Source: Myxococcus qinghaiensis
Lineage (GTDB): Bacteria; Myxococcota; Myxococcia; Myxococcales; Myxococcaceae
Direction: 5' to 3'
Assembly: GCF_024198215.1 (NCBI RefSeq)
Contig: NZ_JAKCFA010000021.1
Location: 1 to 64,000 of the forward strand
DNA length: 64,000 bases
The notes under the pieces are model-generated. The model was given only the letters and a program-made list of their open reading frames with translations, had not been told where the DNA came from and searched no databases. Within the stretch, counting starts at the first letter, position 1; every line of letters starts with the position of its first letter. The position numbers were made by a program, and so were the translations under genes. Below are positions 1-11,025 of the stretch, in pieces.

Positions 1-117
1 CACCTGGGACTGCTTCTACTCCCGGAACGAAGGAGCGAGAGGCGCTACCCACGAGTCGTAAAGATAAAAATGAGCAACTACGACAAGAAGTGGGTGAAAC
101 GCCCCCGCCCTAACTGA
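1..117 (+). CDS. C-terminal tail of a DDE (IS4-like) transposase, cut by the window edge
   Basis: Frame 1 is open from the first base to a TGA at 115-117, leaving 38 residues. The tail contains PRVVKIKMSNYDKKW, close to the basic PRVVKRKMSNY-type ending of IS4-family transposases. This short stretch is less GC-rich (AAG, ATA, AAA codons) than the genes after it, as expected for an insertion sequence. No terminal inverted repeat could be paired because the other end lies outside the window. It may be an intact element or a remnant; the identification rests on about 15 residues. Confidence 0.5.
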   Translation, partial: HLGLLLLPERRSERRYPRVVKIKMSNYDKKWVKRPRPN

Positions 118-129
118 CCGGCATTGGGC

Positions 130-888
130 CTAGGGACGCGGCGGCGCCCAGATGGCGCTGTGGGCCTCTGGCGCGTCGGGTGACTCCTGCGCGGTGTAGA
201 AGTAGGCCGCGACGGCCGCGCGCCCCCGCCCCTCGGGACACTCCAGCGGGGTGGGGTGGCCATGCCAGTGCGTGTCGCCATGGGCCATCACGACCAGGCG
301 GTCCAGCAGCGGCGCGATGCGCGTCTCGCACTGGGAGAGGTCGGCGGTCCACAGCTCCAGGTCGCCGCCCCAGGCGGACTCCCAGCCGGGGTTCAGGTAG
401 TAGAGGACGGTGAGCCGCCGTGAGAGCGCGCGGAAGCGGTCGCGGTTGAAGTCGGCGTGCAGCGCGAGGTGGCCTCCGCGCAACGTGAGGTGCAGCCCGG
501 CGCCCCGGAAGTGGGGGTCCGCGATGAGCCCCTGCACGCCGGTGAGCGTCTCCAGGAAGTCGATGAACGACATGCTGGAGAACTCCGACAACAGATGTCG
601 GAGCGCTCCAGGCACGTCCTCGAACGCCTTGCGCTGAAGCTGTCCCAGGCGAGCCGCCTGTTCCTGGTGGTCGCGTCGCTTCCAGTTGGCGTCCGTGGCG
701 CCGGGGAAGACTCCGGCCAGTCCTGACGCCAGCGGCTCCCCCAGGAAGCCATCGATGACGACGTGGGGATGTGGCCGTGCGCCGCCGTAGCGGTCGCGAT
801 GGGCCAGCGCGAGCGCTCGCAGCGCTGTCCGGCTGAGAAAGAAACCAGGCCCCCGCAGCGGGCCTTCTTCGAGGGTCGCGACGCTCAC
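130..888 (-). CDS. 2OG-Fe(II) oxygenase (prolyl-4-hydroxylase-like)
   Basis: Predicted non-haem iron, 2-oxoglutarate-dependent oxygenase of 252 residues. The double-stranded beta-helix signature is visible: iron ligands H144 and D146 in LHADFNRD, a distal histidine in the HWHGHP stretch (about 209-211), and the 2-oxoglutarate-binding arginine near 223 in RGRAAVAAYFYT. The segment VLYYLNPGWESAWGGDLEL is typical of the family. The frame stays open upstream to 1053, but I chose the GTG at 888 because AAGGAG lies five bases before it and the upstream part is atypical. No signal peptide, so cytoplasmic. Substrate unknown; it may hydroxylate a protein or small molecule. It is divergent from the LytS gene. 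Confidence 0.8.
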   Translation of the reverse strand: MSVATLEEGPLRGPGFFLSRTALRALALAHRDRYGGARPHPHVVIDGFLGEPLASGLAGVFPGATDANWKRRDHQEQAARLGQLQRKAFEDVPGALRHLLSEFSSMSFIDFLETLTGVQGLIADPHFRGAGLHLTLRGGHLALHADFNRDRFRALSRRLTVLYYLNPGWESAWGGDLELWTADLSQCETRIAPLLDRLVVMAHGDTHWHGHPTPLECPEGRGRAAVAAYFYTAQESPDAPEAHSAIWAPPRP

Positions 889-978
889 GGATGCTCCTTC
901 ACTCCACCATGCCTCGAACGCAGACGGGCCGCCTGCCAGCCGAGCAGGATTTCCGCTCCCCAGGCAAGGCTGCAAGCA

Positions 979-1014
979 GGCCCGTTCGCTGCACGCCGGA
1001 GCCCGTTGGCTGCT
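979..1014 (+). promoter_or_regulatory. Tandem direct repeat, candidate LytTR-regulator binding site (autoregulation)
   Basis: GGCCCGTTCGCTGCA (979-993) and AGCCCGTTGGCTGCT (1000-1014) form a direct repeat with a 21-bp period, two helical turns. They sit just upstream of the histidine kinase gene starting at 1059, with a possible -10 TAGAAT at 1044-1049. LytTR response regulators characteristically bind paired direct repeats on one DNA face. The same motif with the same period recurs at 3091-3126. Binding is inferred. Confidence 0.55.
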
Positions 1015-1058
1015 CCCGCTCGGACGGGGCCTGGGTTCGGGCGTAGAATCCACTGGCC

Positions 1059-2240
1059 GTGGAATCCACCTCTCCCGTCGCGAGCTCCGTCCTGTTGTCC
1101 TCCGCCGCGACCCTCCGGCCGGCTCCCTCCGCGTCCGCGCTGCTCCAGCTGGTGCGCGGCCTGCCGTGGTTGATGCTCATCTTCGCCGTGCCGGGCATCA
1201 TCACCGCGAGCCACACGTGGTTCTACGCCCAGGCCAAGGACCCCACGTACCCCTTTACCCGGGCGCTGGTGATGCAGGTGCCGCCCTGGCAGTACTGGGC
1301 GTTCGTCACGCCGCTCATCCTCGCGCTGGGACGGCGCTTTCGCCTGGAGCGCGGCGTCTGGCCCCGGAGCCTCGCGGTCCACCTGACGGCCCTCGCCGCG
1401 GTCATGGTTCCCTACGCGACGCTCATCTTCTTCCTCTCCCGGGCCGTGGGAGAGAAGCTGATCAGCGATGGCTCCCTGGGCCAGCTCCTGCCCCTGTTGA
1501 TGGCCAAGTACGTCGTGACCAGCCTGCTCGTCTACGGCGTCATCGTCGCCAGCGGCTCCGCCGTCGAGTACCACCGCCGCTACCGCGAGGGCGAGCTGGC
1601 CCAGTCCCAGCTCGAGACGCGCCTGGTCCACGCGCAGCTCGATGCCCTGCGCGCCCAGCTCCACCCGCACTTCCTCTTCAACACGCTCAACGCCATCTCC
1701 GTCCTCGTGCGCAAGCAGGACACCGCGGGCTCCATCCGCATGCTCACCGGTGTGAGTGAGCTGCTGCGCATGGCGCTCAACAGCACCGGCCGCCAGCTCG
1801 TCCCCTTCCACGAGGACCTCGACTTCCTGGAGCGCTACCTCGACATCGAGCAGACCCGCTTCCAGGACCGGCTCCAGGTGGTGCGTGCCATCGACTCCGC
1901 GACGCTCAGCGCGCTCGTGCCCAGCCTCATCCTCCAGCCCTTGGTGGAGAACGCCATCAAGCACGGCCTCGCCACCCGCTCCGGAGCGGGACGCGTAGAG
2001 CTGCGCGCCTCGCGAGAGGGGGCGCGGCTGGTGCTGGAGGTGCTCGATGATGGCCCCGGGCTCGCTCCTGGCTGGGACCGTCATGATGGCTGCATCGGCG
2101 TCGCCAACGTGCGCGCCCGCCTGAACCAGCTCTATGGCGCGGGCCACGTCTTCACTTTGGAGAACCGCGCTGGGGGTGGGGTGCGCGCCAGGTTGGAGCT
2201 GCCCTTCCAGGCGGCTTCGGCGGAGGCGCTCGCGACATGA
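1059..2240 (+). CDS. LytS/YpdA-type sensor histidine kinase
   Basis: Membrane sensor kinase of 393 residues. The N-terminal third has about four hydrophobic segments (LMLIFAVPGIITA, WAFVTPLILALG, VMVPYATLIFFLS, VTSLLVYGVIVASG), followed by a His_kinase (LytS-type) domain with the phosphoacceptor H204 in HPHFLFNTLN and a HATPase domain with the N box PLVENAIKHG and a DDGPG motif. It starts at GTG 1059 and its last codon overlaps the ATG of the response regulator (ATGA), so the two are translationally coupled. It should phosphorylate the downstream LytTR regulator. The stimulus is unknown; no extracellular domain of useful size is visible. Confidence 0.9.
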   Translation: MESTSPVASSVLLSSAATLRPAPSASALLQLVRGLPWLMLIFAVPGIITASHTWFYAQAKDPTYPFTRALVMQVPPWQYWAFVTPLILALGRRFRLERGVWPRSLAVHLTALAAVMVPYATLIFFLSRAVGEKLISDGSLGQLLPLLMAKYVVTSLLVYGVIVASGSAVEYHRRYREGELAQSQLETRLVHAQLDALRAQLHPHFLFNTLNAISVLVRKQDTAGSIRMLTGVSELLRMALNSTGRQLVPFHEDLDFLERYLDIEQTRFQDRLQVVRAIDSATLSALVPSLILQPLVENAIKHGLATRSGAGRVELRASREGARLVLEVLDDGPGLAPGWDRHDGCIGVANVRARLNQLYGAGHVFTLENRAGGGVRARLELPFQAASAEALAT

Positions 2241-3043
2241 ACGCCGCCGTCGCCATCCGCACGCTCGTCGTGGATGACGAGCCCCTGGCGCGCGAGGGAC
2301 TGCGCCTGCTGTTGGCCGCGGACCCCGAGGTCAGCGTGGTGGGCGAGGCAGGCAATGGCCCGGAGGCCGTGCGCCTCATCCGCGAGCAGCGCCCGGACCT
2401 GGTCTTGCTGGACGTCCAGATGCCGGAGCTCAACGGCTTCGAGGTGCTCTCCCACCTGGGACCGGGCGAGGTGCCCGCCGTCATCTTCGTCACCGCGTAT
2501 GACCGCTACGCCCTGCGCGCCTTCGACATCCACGCGCTCGACTACCTGCTCAAGCCGTTCCGGGACGACCGGTTCCACGACGCCATCGGACGCGCCAAGG
2601 CCCAGATTCGCCTGGCGCGGATGTCCGACCTCAGTCAGCGACTGATGTCCGTGCTCTCCACCTATGGCGAGCGTGATGGCGCTCCTGCGCCGACGCCGGC
2701 TCCCACGGCGACCGAGCGATGGGTGCGCCGGCTCGCCATCCGAGACTCGGGCCGCGTGGTGTTCCTGGACGTGGACGAAATCGAATACATCGAGGCGGCC
2801 GACTACTACGTGCAGATTCACGCGGGCGGAAAGGCCTACCTCCACCGCGAGACGATGCAGGGGCTGGAGGCGCGCCTGGACCCGGAGCGCTTCATGCGCA
2901 TCCACCGCTCGGCCATCGTCAACTCGAGCCGCATCCGCGAGCTGCGCAGCGAGGGCCGCAGGGACCTGGTGGTGGTGCTCACCGGTGGCGCGGAGCTGCG
3001 CGTCGCTCGCAGTCACCGCGAGAAGTTCCAGCACCTGCGCTGA
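2237..3043 (+). CDS. LytTR-family response regulator
   Basis: 268-residue regulator. The receiver domain (about 8-125) carries the acidic pair in VVDDEP, the phosphoacceptor D59 in LVLLDVQMP and the conserved lysine in LLKPF. The C-terminal LytTR DNA-binding domain (about 165-268) has the family markers VDEIEYIEAADYYVQIH and FMRIHRSAIVNSSRI. It is coupled to the LytS kinase by a four-base overlap. Regulators of this type bind paired direct repeats about two helical turns apart; such repeats are present both before the kinase gene and before the secreted-protein gene that follows, suggesting autoregulation and a neighbouring target. Confidence 0.92.
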   Translation: MNAAVAIRTLVVDDEPLAREGLRLLLAADPEVSVVGEAGNGPEAVRLIREQRPDLVLLDVQMPELNGFEVLSHLGPGEVPAVIFVTAYDRYALRAFDIHALDYLLKPFRDDRFHDAIGRAKAQIRLARMSDLSQRLMSVLSTYGERDGAPAPTPAPTATERWVRRLAIRDSGRVVFLDVDEIEYIEAADYYVQIHAGGKAYLHRETMQGLEARLDPERFMRIHRSAIVNSSRIRELRSEGRRDLVVVLTGGAELRVARSHREKFQHLR

Positions 3044-3090
3044 GCCGCGAGGCTCGCGGCACGGACGCTCTCCGGTCGCGCGAGCCACCT

Positions 3091-3126
3091 GGCCCGTTCG
3101 CCGCACGGTGGGGCCGGTTCGCCGCA
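3091..3126 (+). promoter_or_regulatory. Tandem direct repeat, candidate LytTR-regulator binding site (target gene)
   Basis: GGCCCGTTCGCCGCA (3091-3105) and GGCCGGTTCGCCGCA (3112-3126) differ at one base and have a 21-bp period. They match the pair at 979-1014 in sequence and spacing. They lie between the response regulator and the secreted-protein gene at 3217, about 90 bp before its ATG. A short GC hairpin (3044-3060) directly after the regulator stop may end the upstream transcript. Confidence 0.55.
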
Positions 3127-3216
3127 TGTCTGTCCCCACCGGCTGAACACTCCGCCCGCGCGGCGCTCGCGAGTGCACTGTGCCTCCCGTCACCCAGTCA
3201 CCCACGGAGGCACTCC

Positions 3217-3969
3217 ATGCCGCGCAGGTCTCTTGTTTCCTCGTTGCTCGCCCTCGGTCTGATGTTCGCCCCCGCCCTCGCCACCGCTGGCGAAGGTGCC
3301 GAGTGCACCCAGGGCAAGTTGTCGCTCCAGACGGTCATCGACAAACACCTCAAGGCCCTGGGCGGCAAGGAGCGGCTCAAGGCCGCGAAGTCCTATCAGT
3401 TCACCGTCGTCGCCACGGAGGGTGACACCGTCACCACCACCACCGTGCGCCGGGCTCGTCCCAACCTCGTGCGCCACGACACCGTCACCAACGGCACCCA
3501 GTTCACCAAGCTGTTCGACGGAAGCCAGCTCTGGATGGTGGAGGGCTCGGCCGCGCCTCGACGGGTAGAGGGGGAGAAGAACAAGGCGATGGCCGAGGGC
3601 GCGTTCTTCGACGACGCCCTGCTGGACCCGAAGGGCCGGGGCGTCGCGCTGGCGATGGACGGGGTGGAGGAGGTGAACGGCGCTCCCACGTTCAAGCTCG
3701 TCCTCACCCGTGGCTCCACCACCGAGGTCCGCTTCATCGACCAGAAGTCCTTCCTGGAGGTGCGCCGCACCTATGCGGGAATCCACGAGGGCAAGCCGTA
3801 CAACAAGGCCATCTCCTACTCCGACTTCCGCACCGTGGACGGAATCGTGGTGAGCCACCGCCTGAAGTGGGAGGGCGACGGCCAGCACGGTGAGAAGGTC
3901 CTCCATGCCGCGCGCTACGACGCGCCCATCGACGCCTCCGTCTTCAAGCTGGCGCCCCCGCGCGGCTAG
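3217..3969 (+). CDS. Secreted outer-membrane-lipoprotein-like protein
   Basis: 250-residue exported protein. Residues 1-25 form a signal peptide (RRSLVSSLLALGLMFAPALATA) with Ala-X-Ala cleavage. The mature part begins with TVIDKHLKALGGKERLKAAKSY, a helix common at the start of periplasmic proteins related to the outer-membrane lipoprotein-sorting (LolA/LolB-like) fold, followed by alternating beta strands. CGGAGG lies six bases before the ATG, which decides the start within a longer open frame. No lipobox, so probably periplasmic and soluble. It follows the LytTR regulator and carries that system's candidate operator, so it is the best candidate output of the two-component pair. Exact role unknown. 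Confidence 0.8.
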   Translation: MPRRSLVSSLLALGLMFAPALATAGEGAECTQGKLSLQTVIDKHLKALGGKERLKAAKSYQFTVVATEGDTVTTTTVRRARPNLVRHDTVTNGTQFTKLFDGSQLWMVEGSAAPRRVEGEKNKAMAEGAFFDDALLDPKGRGVALAMDGVEEVNGAPTFKLVLTRGSTTEVRFIDQKSFLEVRRTYAGIHEGKPYNKAISYSDFRTVDGIVVSHRLKWEGDGQHGEKVLHAARYDAPIDASVFKLAPPRG

Positions 3970-4087
3970 CCGCACCGCCTGCCCTCGCTCCCGAGCGTGT
4001 CCTCCGCGCGCTCGAGCGTGCCAACCCCACCAGGGAAGGGAGCGCGACTTCGAGCGGTGGTTCCCTTCCTCCATCCACGTCTGGCGT

Positions 4088-5458
4088 ATGGCAACCTCTT
4101 CCGTCCTTCTCCTCGCGCTCGTCGCCGCGTCCGTTCAATCCGAGCCTCCTCCCGTCGCCGCCCCACCCAGGGTGGAGGACGCGATGCTCGCCCCCGTCCC
4201 CGCCGCCGCACAGCGGGTGACGACCTGGGAGGAGGCGCTGGCCCTGGTGCGCGAGCGGTCCACGGACCTGCGCGGCATGGAAGCCGGGGTGCACCGCGCG
4301 AGTGGCCGCTGGCGCCAGGCGCTGTCGGCGCTGCTGCCCAACGCACGTGTCCAGGCCAGCGTGGCCCTGGACGTGCTCAACCCCGACACGCCCGCGGTGG
4401 TGAACCCGGGCCTGGGGACCGGCGCTGGCGCGAGCGGGCGCATGCCCACGGTGCCGCTGGGCACCGTCACCGCGACGCTGACGCAGTCCGTGGTGGACCT
4501 GAGCGCGTGGCGAGGGCTGTCGTCGTCCAGGGCCTCGGAAGAGAGCGCGGTGGCGAGTCTCCAGGACGTCCGGCGTCGCCTCACGCTGGGGCTGGCGCAG
4601 GCGTTGGTGGCCACCGTGGCCGCCGAGCGCGCCGCCGAAATCAACCGCGTGGGCCTGCGGCGGGCCCTGGAGAGCGCGGCCCTCACCCAGCGCACCTTCG
4701 AGCTGGGCGCGGGCACGCCGTTGGACGTGGTGCGCGTGAGTCAGGACGTGGCGGTGGCGCGCGGCGTGCTCATCGCCGGTGACGAGCAGCTGCGCCAGGC
4801 CCGCGAGGCGCTGGGACTCTCGCTGGGCTTCGGCCACGCGGTGGGGGTGGACCCGACCTTCAACCTCCAGGGATTGGTGGAGCAGACACGCCAGGATTGC
4901 GCGCCGCTGGAGCGCCTGGATGCGCGGGCGGATCTGCTGGCGGCGCGCGCGCAGGTGGAGTCCGCGCGTGACAGCCGGCGTCAGGCGTCCGCGGGCTATC
5001 TGCCCACGCTGGGCCTCTCCAGCACCCTCTTGGGGCTCACCACGGACCCGGGCTTCGGCCGGTTCGCCACCTGGAACGTCGCCGCCGTGCTGTCGGTGCC
5101 CCTCTGGGAGGGTGGCGGACGCGAGGGCCTGGTGCGCGAGCGCACGGGCGTGGAGGCGCAAGCAGCGGCGGCGCTGGAGGGCGCGCATCGCGATGTCGCG
5201 CTGGAGGTGACCCAGGCGCGGCGCGGTGTGGAGGTCGCCGAGGCGCTGGTGAAGACGGCAGTGGAGTCGAGAGCGCTCGCGGAGCGGACCGACAAGCTCA
5301 CCCGCCGGGCTTTTGAAGTGGGCCGTGGCAGCAGCCTCGAGCTGGTGCAGAGCGGAGCGGCCCTTCGCCAGGCGGAGCTGAACCTGGTGCTGCGTGAATT
5401 CGAGCGAGTCCAGGCCCGCCTGGCCGCATTCCTGACGGAGGCCCGGTGCGACTGGTGA
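4088..5458 (+). CDS. TolC-family outer-membrane efflux protein
   Basis: 456-residue outer-membrane channel of the OEP/TolC family, first gene of a three-gene efflux operon. An N-terminal signal peptide (SSVLLLALVAASVQS) precedes two long repeats rich in Ala, Gln, Arg and Leu with heptad spacing, typical of the alpha-barrel, each ending in beta-strand segments (TATLTQSVVDLS; AAVLSVPLWEGGG). The LELVQSGAALRQAELNLVL near the end is a family hallmark. Its end overlaps the adaptor gene start by 13 bases. It should trimerise in the outer membrane and dock with the RND pump encoded at 6626. The ATG at 4088 is chosen because it begins the signal peptide. Confidence 0.9.
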   Translation: MATSSVLLLALVAASVQSEPPPVAAPPRVEDAMLAPVPAAAQRVTTWEEALALVRERSTDLRGMEAGVHRASGRWRQALSALLPNARVQASVALDVLNPDTPAVVNPGLGTGAGASGRMPTVPLGTVTATLTQSVVDLSAWRGLSSSRASEESAVASLQDVRRRLTLGLAQALVATVAAERAAEINRVGLRRALESAALTQRTFELGAGTPLDVVRVSQDVAVARGVLIAGDEQLRQAREALGLSLGFGHAVGVDPTFNLQGLVEQTRQDCAPLERLDARADLLAARAQVESARDSRRQASAGYLPTLGLSSTLLGLTTDPGFGRFATWNVAAVLSVPLWEGGGREGLVRERTGVEAQAAAALEGAHRDVALEVTQARRGVEVAEALVKTAVESRALAERTDKLTRRAFEVGRGSSLELVQSGAALRQAELNLVLREFERVQARLAAFLTEARCDW

Positions 5459-6603
5459 AGTGGGTGCGTCCCCTCGAGGCGCTGAAGAAGTCGGTGTGGC
5501 GTGTGGCGGTGCTGGCGACGGTGGCGGGGTGTTCGGGGCAGAAGGCGGCCCCGGCGGCGCCTCCTCCTCGCGAGGTGGAGGTGGTGGTGCTGGCTCCCCA
5601 GGAGGTGCGGGACACCAGCGAGTACCTGGGCTCGCTGTTGTCGCGGCGAAGCGTCACGGTGCTGCCTCAGGTGGCGGGCGCCGTGCGCCGCATCCCCGTG
5701 CGTCCCGGACAGCAGGTGGAGGAAGGCGCGCCGCTGGTGGAGGTGGACGCGAGAGAGGAGTCGGCCGCGCTCGACAGCGCCCAGGCCCTGCTCAGCTCGT
5801 CACAGGTGAACCTGGAGCTGTCGCGCCGCACGCTGGCCCGCACACAGGCGCTCCATGGAGAGGGCCTCGCGAGCGAGCAGGAGCTGGAGGGGGCCCGCGC
5901 CCAGGTGCAGGCCTCCGAGGCCGCGGCGCGCTCCTCCGCGGCGCAGGTGACGCAGCGCCAGGTGCAGCTCCAGCTCAACGTGGTGCGTGCTCCCTTCGCC
6001 GGCACCGTCGGTGACGTGCTGGTGCGCGTGGGCGACTTCGTCGGCGCCTCCACGGAGCTGACCAGCGTGGCGCAGGCGGAGGTCCTGGAGGTGAGCGTCT
6101 CCGTGCCGTCGTTCCGCGCACGCTCGATGAAGCCCGACACGGTGCTGGAGGTCCTCGACGCCCAGGGCAGGGTGGCGCTCACCAGCACCGTCTTCTTCAT
6201 CGCGCCCCAGGCCGACCCGCGCACCCAGTTGGTGGAGGTGAAGGCCGCCTTCCGCAACACCGTGGGCCTGCGTCCCAGCGAGCTGGTGCGCACGCGCATC
6301 GTCTACTCCCACCGTGACGCCCTGCAGATTCCGGCGCTCGCGGTGGTGCGCCAGAGCGGCCAGCCCTTCGCGCTGGTGGTGCACGAGGAGGAGGGCAGGA
6401 CGGTGGTGGCTCGCCGCCCCATCACCCTGGGTCCGCTGGGGGACAGGACCTATGTCGTGGAGGGAGGGCTCAAGGCGGGAGACCGCGTGGCCGTCTCGGC
6501 CATCCAGGCGCTGCGAGACGGCATGCCCGTGACGGTGAAGGCCGCCGCATCCGCCCCCCGCGCCGAGGCCGCGCGAAACACCCCTCACGAGAACCCGCGC
6601 TGA
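5446..6603 (+). CDS. RND efflux periplasmic adaptor (membrane fusion protein), lipoprotein
   Basis: 385-residue HlyD/AcrA-type adaptor. A lipobox (TVAGC, lipidated C29) predicts anchoring in the inner membrane. Then come a split lipoyl domain (VLPQVAGAVRRIPVRPGQQVEEG and the later half LQLNVVRAPFAGTVGDVLV) around a coiled-coil hairpin (about 100-160), a beta-barrel and a membrane-proximal domain (GLKAGDRVAVSAIQALRDG). It starts at GTG 5446 inside the end of the TolC gene and is followed 22 bases later by the RND pump, so the three are co-expressed. It links pump and channel. Confidence 0.93.
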   Translation: MRLVKWVRPLEALKKSVWRVAVLATVAGCSGQKAAPAAPPPREVEVVVLAPQEVRDTSEYLGSLLSRRSVTVLPQVAGAVRRIPVRPGQQVEEGAPLVEVDAREESAALDSAQALLSSSQVNLELSRRTLARTQALHGEGLASEQELEGARAQVQASEAAARSSAAQVTQRQVQLQLNVVRAPFAGTVGDVLVRVGDFVGASTELTSVAQAEVLEVSVSVPSFRARSMKPDTVLEVLDAQGRVALTSTVFFIAPQADPRTQLVEVKAAFRNTVGLRPSELVRTRIVYSHRDALQIPALAVVRQSGQPFALVVHEEEGRTVVARRPITLGPLGDRTYVVEGGLKAGDRVAVSAIQALRDGMPVTVKAAASAPRAEAARNTPHENPR

Positions 6604-6625
6604 GCGCAGGGGACCCAAGCGCACC

Positions 6626-9778
<3,153 letters not shown>

Positions 9779-9921
9779 CGCCCTTGGGGTGTTCGTTTGA
9801 TTGCATTGCACTTTTACCAGCCCTGCCCGGAGGGAATGTCTTGAGCTGATTGTGCTTTGGAATGAGAGGCTCCGCATGGATGCGGCGTGGCCTTGTTTCG
9901 ATGGCCCTCTGGGAGGCAGTC

Positions 9922-10488
9922 ATGGTGCGACGTGCTCTGTTGATTGGCTTGTGCTCTTTCGCTGCTGCCTGTGGCGGGCCTCAGGAGGCGCCCGTGAGTC
10001 CCGAAGCGAATCGTGTGGAGGCTCCCAGCGGGGACAGCGCCGCTCCCTCAGATGGGGTGGGGAGCATGGACGTCCCGGGGTGCAACAACACCGACTGGGA
10101 CTCCGGCGTCACGGTCGTCCTGAATCCCCACAATGTTCCGGCCTATGCCAACCAGGTCGGTTGGACGGGCGCCGCGGCCCATGTCACCTCGAAAATCGAG
10201 TGCGAGCTGACGCCGTGGGGCTCGGACAACGATGACCTTTGGATCTACTGGGACAACGCCTACGTCGCGAACCCCGCGAACAAGAACAACATCCGCCTGC
10301 GCTATCAGGGGACGAACACCGCCTGTCGGAATCGAATCGCGAGTGGCGGCGCCGGGGTCTACTTCAACGATGGGGCGCCAGGCAGCGCCGACAACGTGTA
10401 CATCAGCGGCCGCAAGCCCTACCTGCGCGTCGTCCTTGGCTACGCGTGCATCTACGAGGCCCACAACATCGTGATGGTCTGGCCGTGA
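9922..10488 (+). CDS. Small secreted lipoprotein of unknown function
   Basis: 188-residue lipoprotein: MVRRALLIGLCSFAAAC gives a lipobox with lipidated C17, followed by a Pro/Ser/Glu linker. The mature domain (about 50-188) is rich in Asn, Tyr and Trp (GCNNTDWDSG, NANKNN-type turns, WIYWDNAY) with four cysteines that could form two disulfides, suggesting a compact beta domain outside the cytoplasm. The ATG at 9922 is preferred to in-frame upstream ATGs because GGGAGG precedes it and the signal peptide starts there. I do not recognise the family. A strong hairpin terminator follows at 10496. Confidence 0.75.
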   Translation: MVRRALLIGLCSFAAACGGPQEAPVSPEANRVEAPSGDSAAPSDGVGSMDVPGCNNTDWDSGVTVVLNPHNVPAYANQVGWTGAAAHVTSKIECELTPWGSDNDDLWIYWDNAYVANPANKNNIRLRYQGTNTACRNRIASGGAGVYFNDGAPGSADNVYISGRKPYLRVVLGYACIYEAHNIVMVWP

Positions 10489-10495
10489 TTCAGCA

Positions 10496-10537
10496 GGGCA
10501 CGGGAGGCACGGCACAGCGGTCGTGCCTCCCGTGCCC
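10496..10537 (+). terminator. Long perfect hairpin, likely transcription terminator
   Basis: GGGCACGGGAGGCACG (10496-10511) and CGTGCCTCCCGTGCCC (10522-10537) make a perfect 16-bp stem with a 10-base loop, eight bases after the lipoprotein stop codon. No clear T-run follows, so termination may be inefficient or need other factors. Confidence 0.6.
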
Positions 10538-10572
10538 TGGTTGAGGGAGGCCCGCTGGCATATCGTTGCTGG

Positions 10573-11025
10573 ATGGTCTGGCAGTGGTCTCGTTCGAAGC
10601 GGATTCTGGGGAAGGCGCAGGAGGCGGAGCTGGTGGACGCCATCCGCCGCGCCGAGTCGGGCAACCGGGGGGAGGTTCGCGTCCACCTGGAGCACACCTG
10701 CGAGGGCGGTGATGCCTTGTCTCGCGCCCGGCTCCTCTTCGCGCAGCTGGGAATGCGCCGCACCGCGAAGGACACGGGCGTCCTGCTCTACGTGGCCGTG
10801 AAGGACCGCAAGGTCGCCGTCTACGCGGGCCGGGGAGTGCATGGCGCCGCGCTGCCGGGCTTCTGGCAGGACGTGGTGGAGCTGGTGGCGAAGGGCTTCC
10901 GTGAGGACGCGGCCGTCCCCGGGATGGTGTCGGCGGTGGAGCGCATCGGCGAGCTGCTTCGCACGGCGGCCCCAGGGCTCGATGTCGCGGGGAACGAGCT
11001 GCCGGACCAGGTGAGCCAGTCATGA
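10573..11025 (+). CDS. TPM-domain protein (short, cytosolic form)
   Basis: 150-residue protein made almost entirely of a TPM domain: KAQEAELVDAIRRAESGNRGEVRVHLE, MRRTAKDTGVLLYVAVKDRKVAVYAGRGVH and a helical end. TPM domains occur in YgcG-type proteins and in a photosystem-repair phosphatase; no activity should be assumed here. Unlike most relatives it has no signal peptide or membrane segment. It overlaps the next gene by four bases (ATGA), and that gene in turn overlaps the larger TPM gene, giving a tight three-gene unit. Confidence 0.8.
   Translation: MVWQWSRSKRILGKAQEAELVDAIRRAESGNRGEVRVHLEHTCEGGDALSRARLLFAQLGMRRTAKDTGVLLYVAVKDRKVAVYAGRGVHGAALPGFWQDVVELVAKGFREDAAVPGMVSAVERIGELLRTAAPGLDVAGNELPDQVSQS

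Noticed and set aside
885..2147. A 420-codon minus-strand frame opposite the LytS kinase
   Set aside because: Shadow of a clear kinase gene; no ribosome-binding site or domain.
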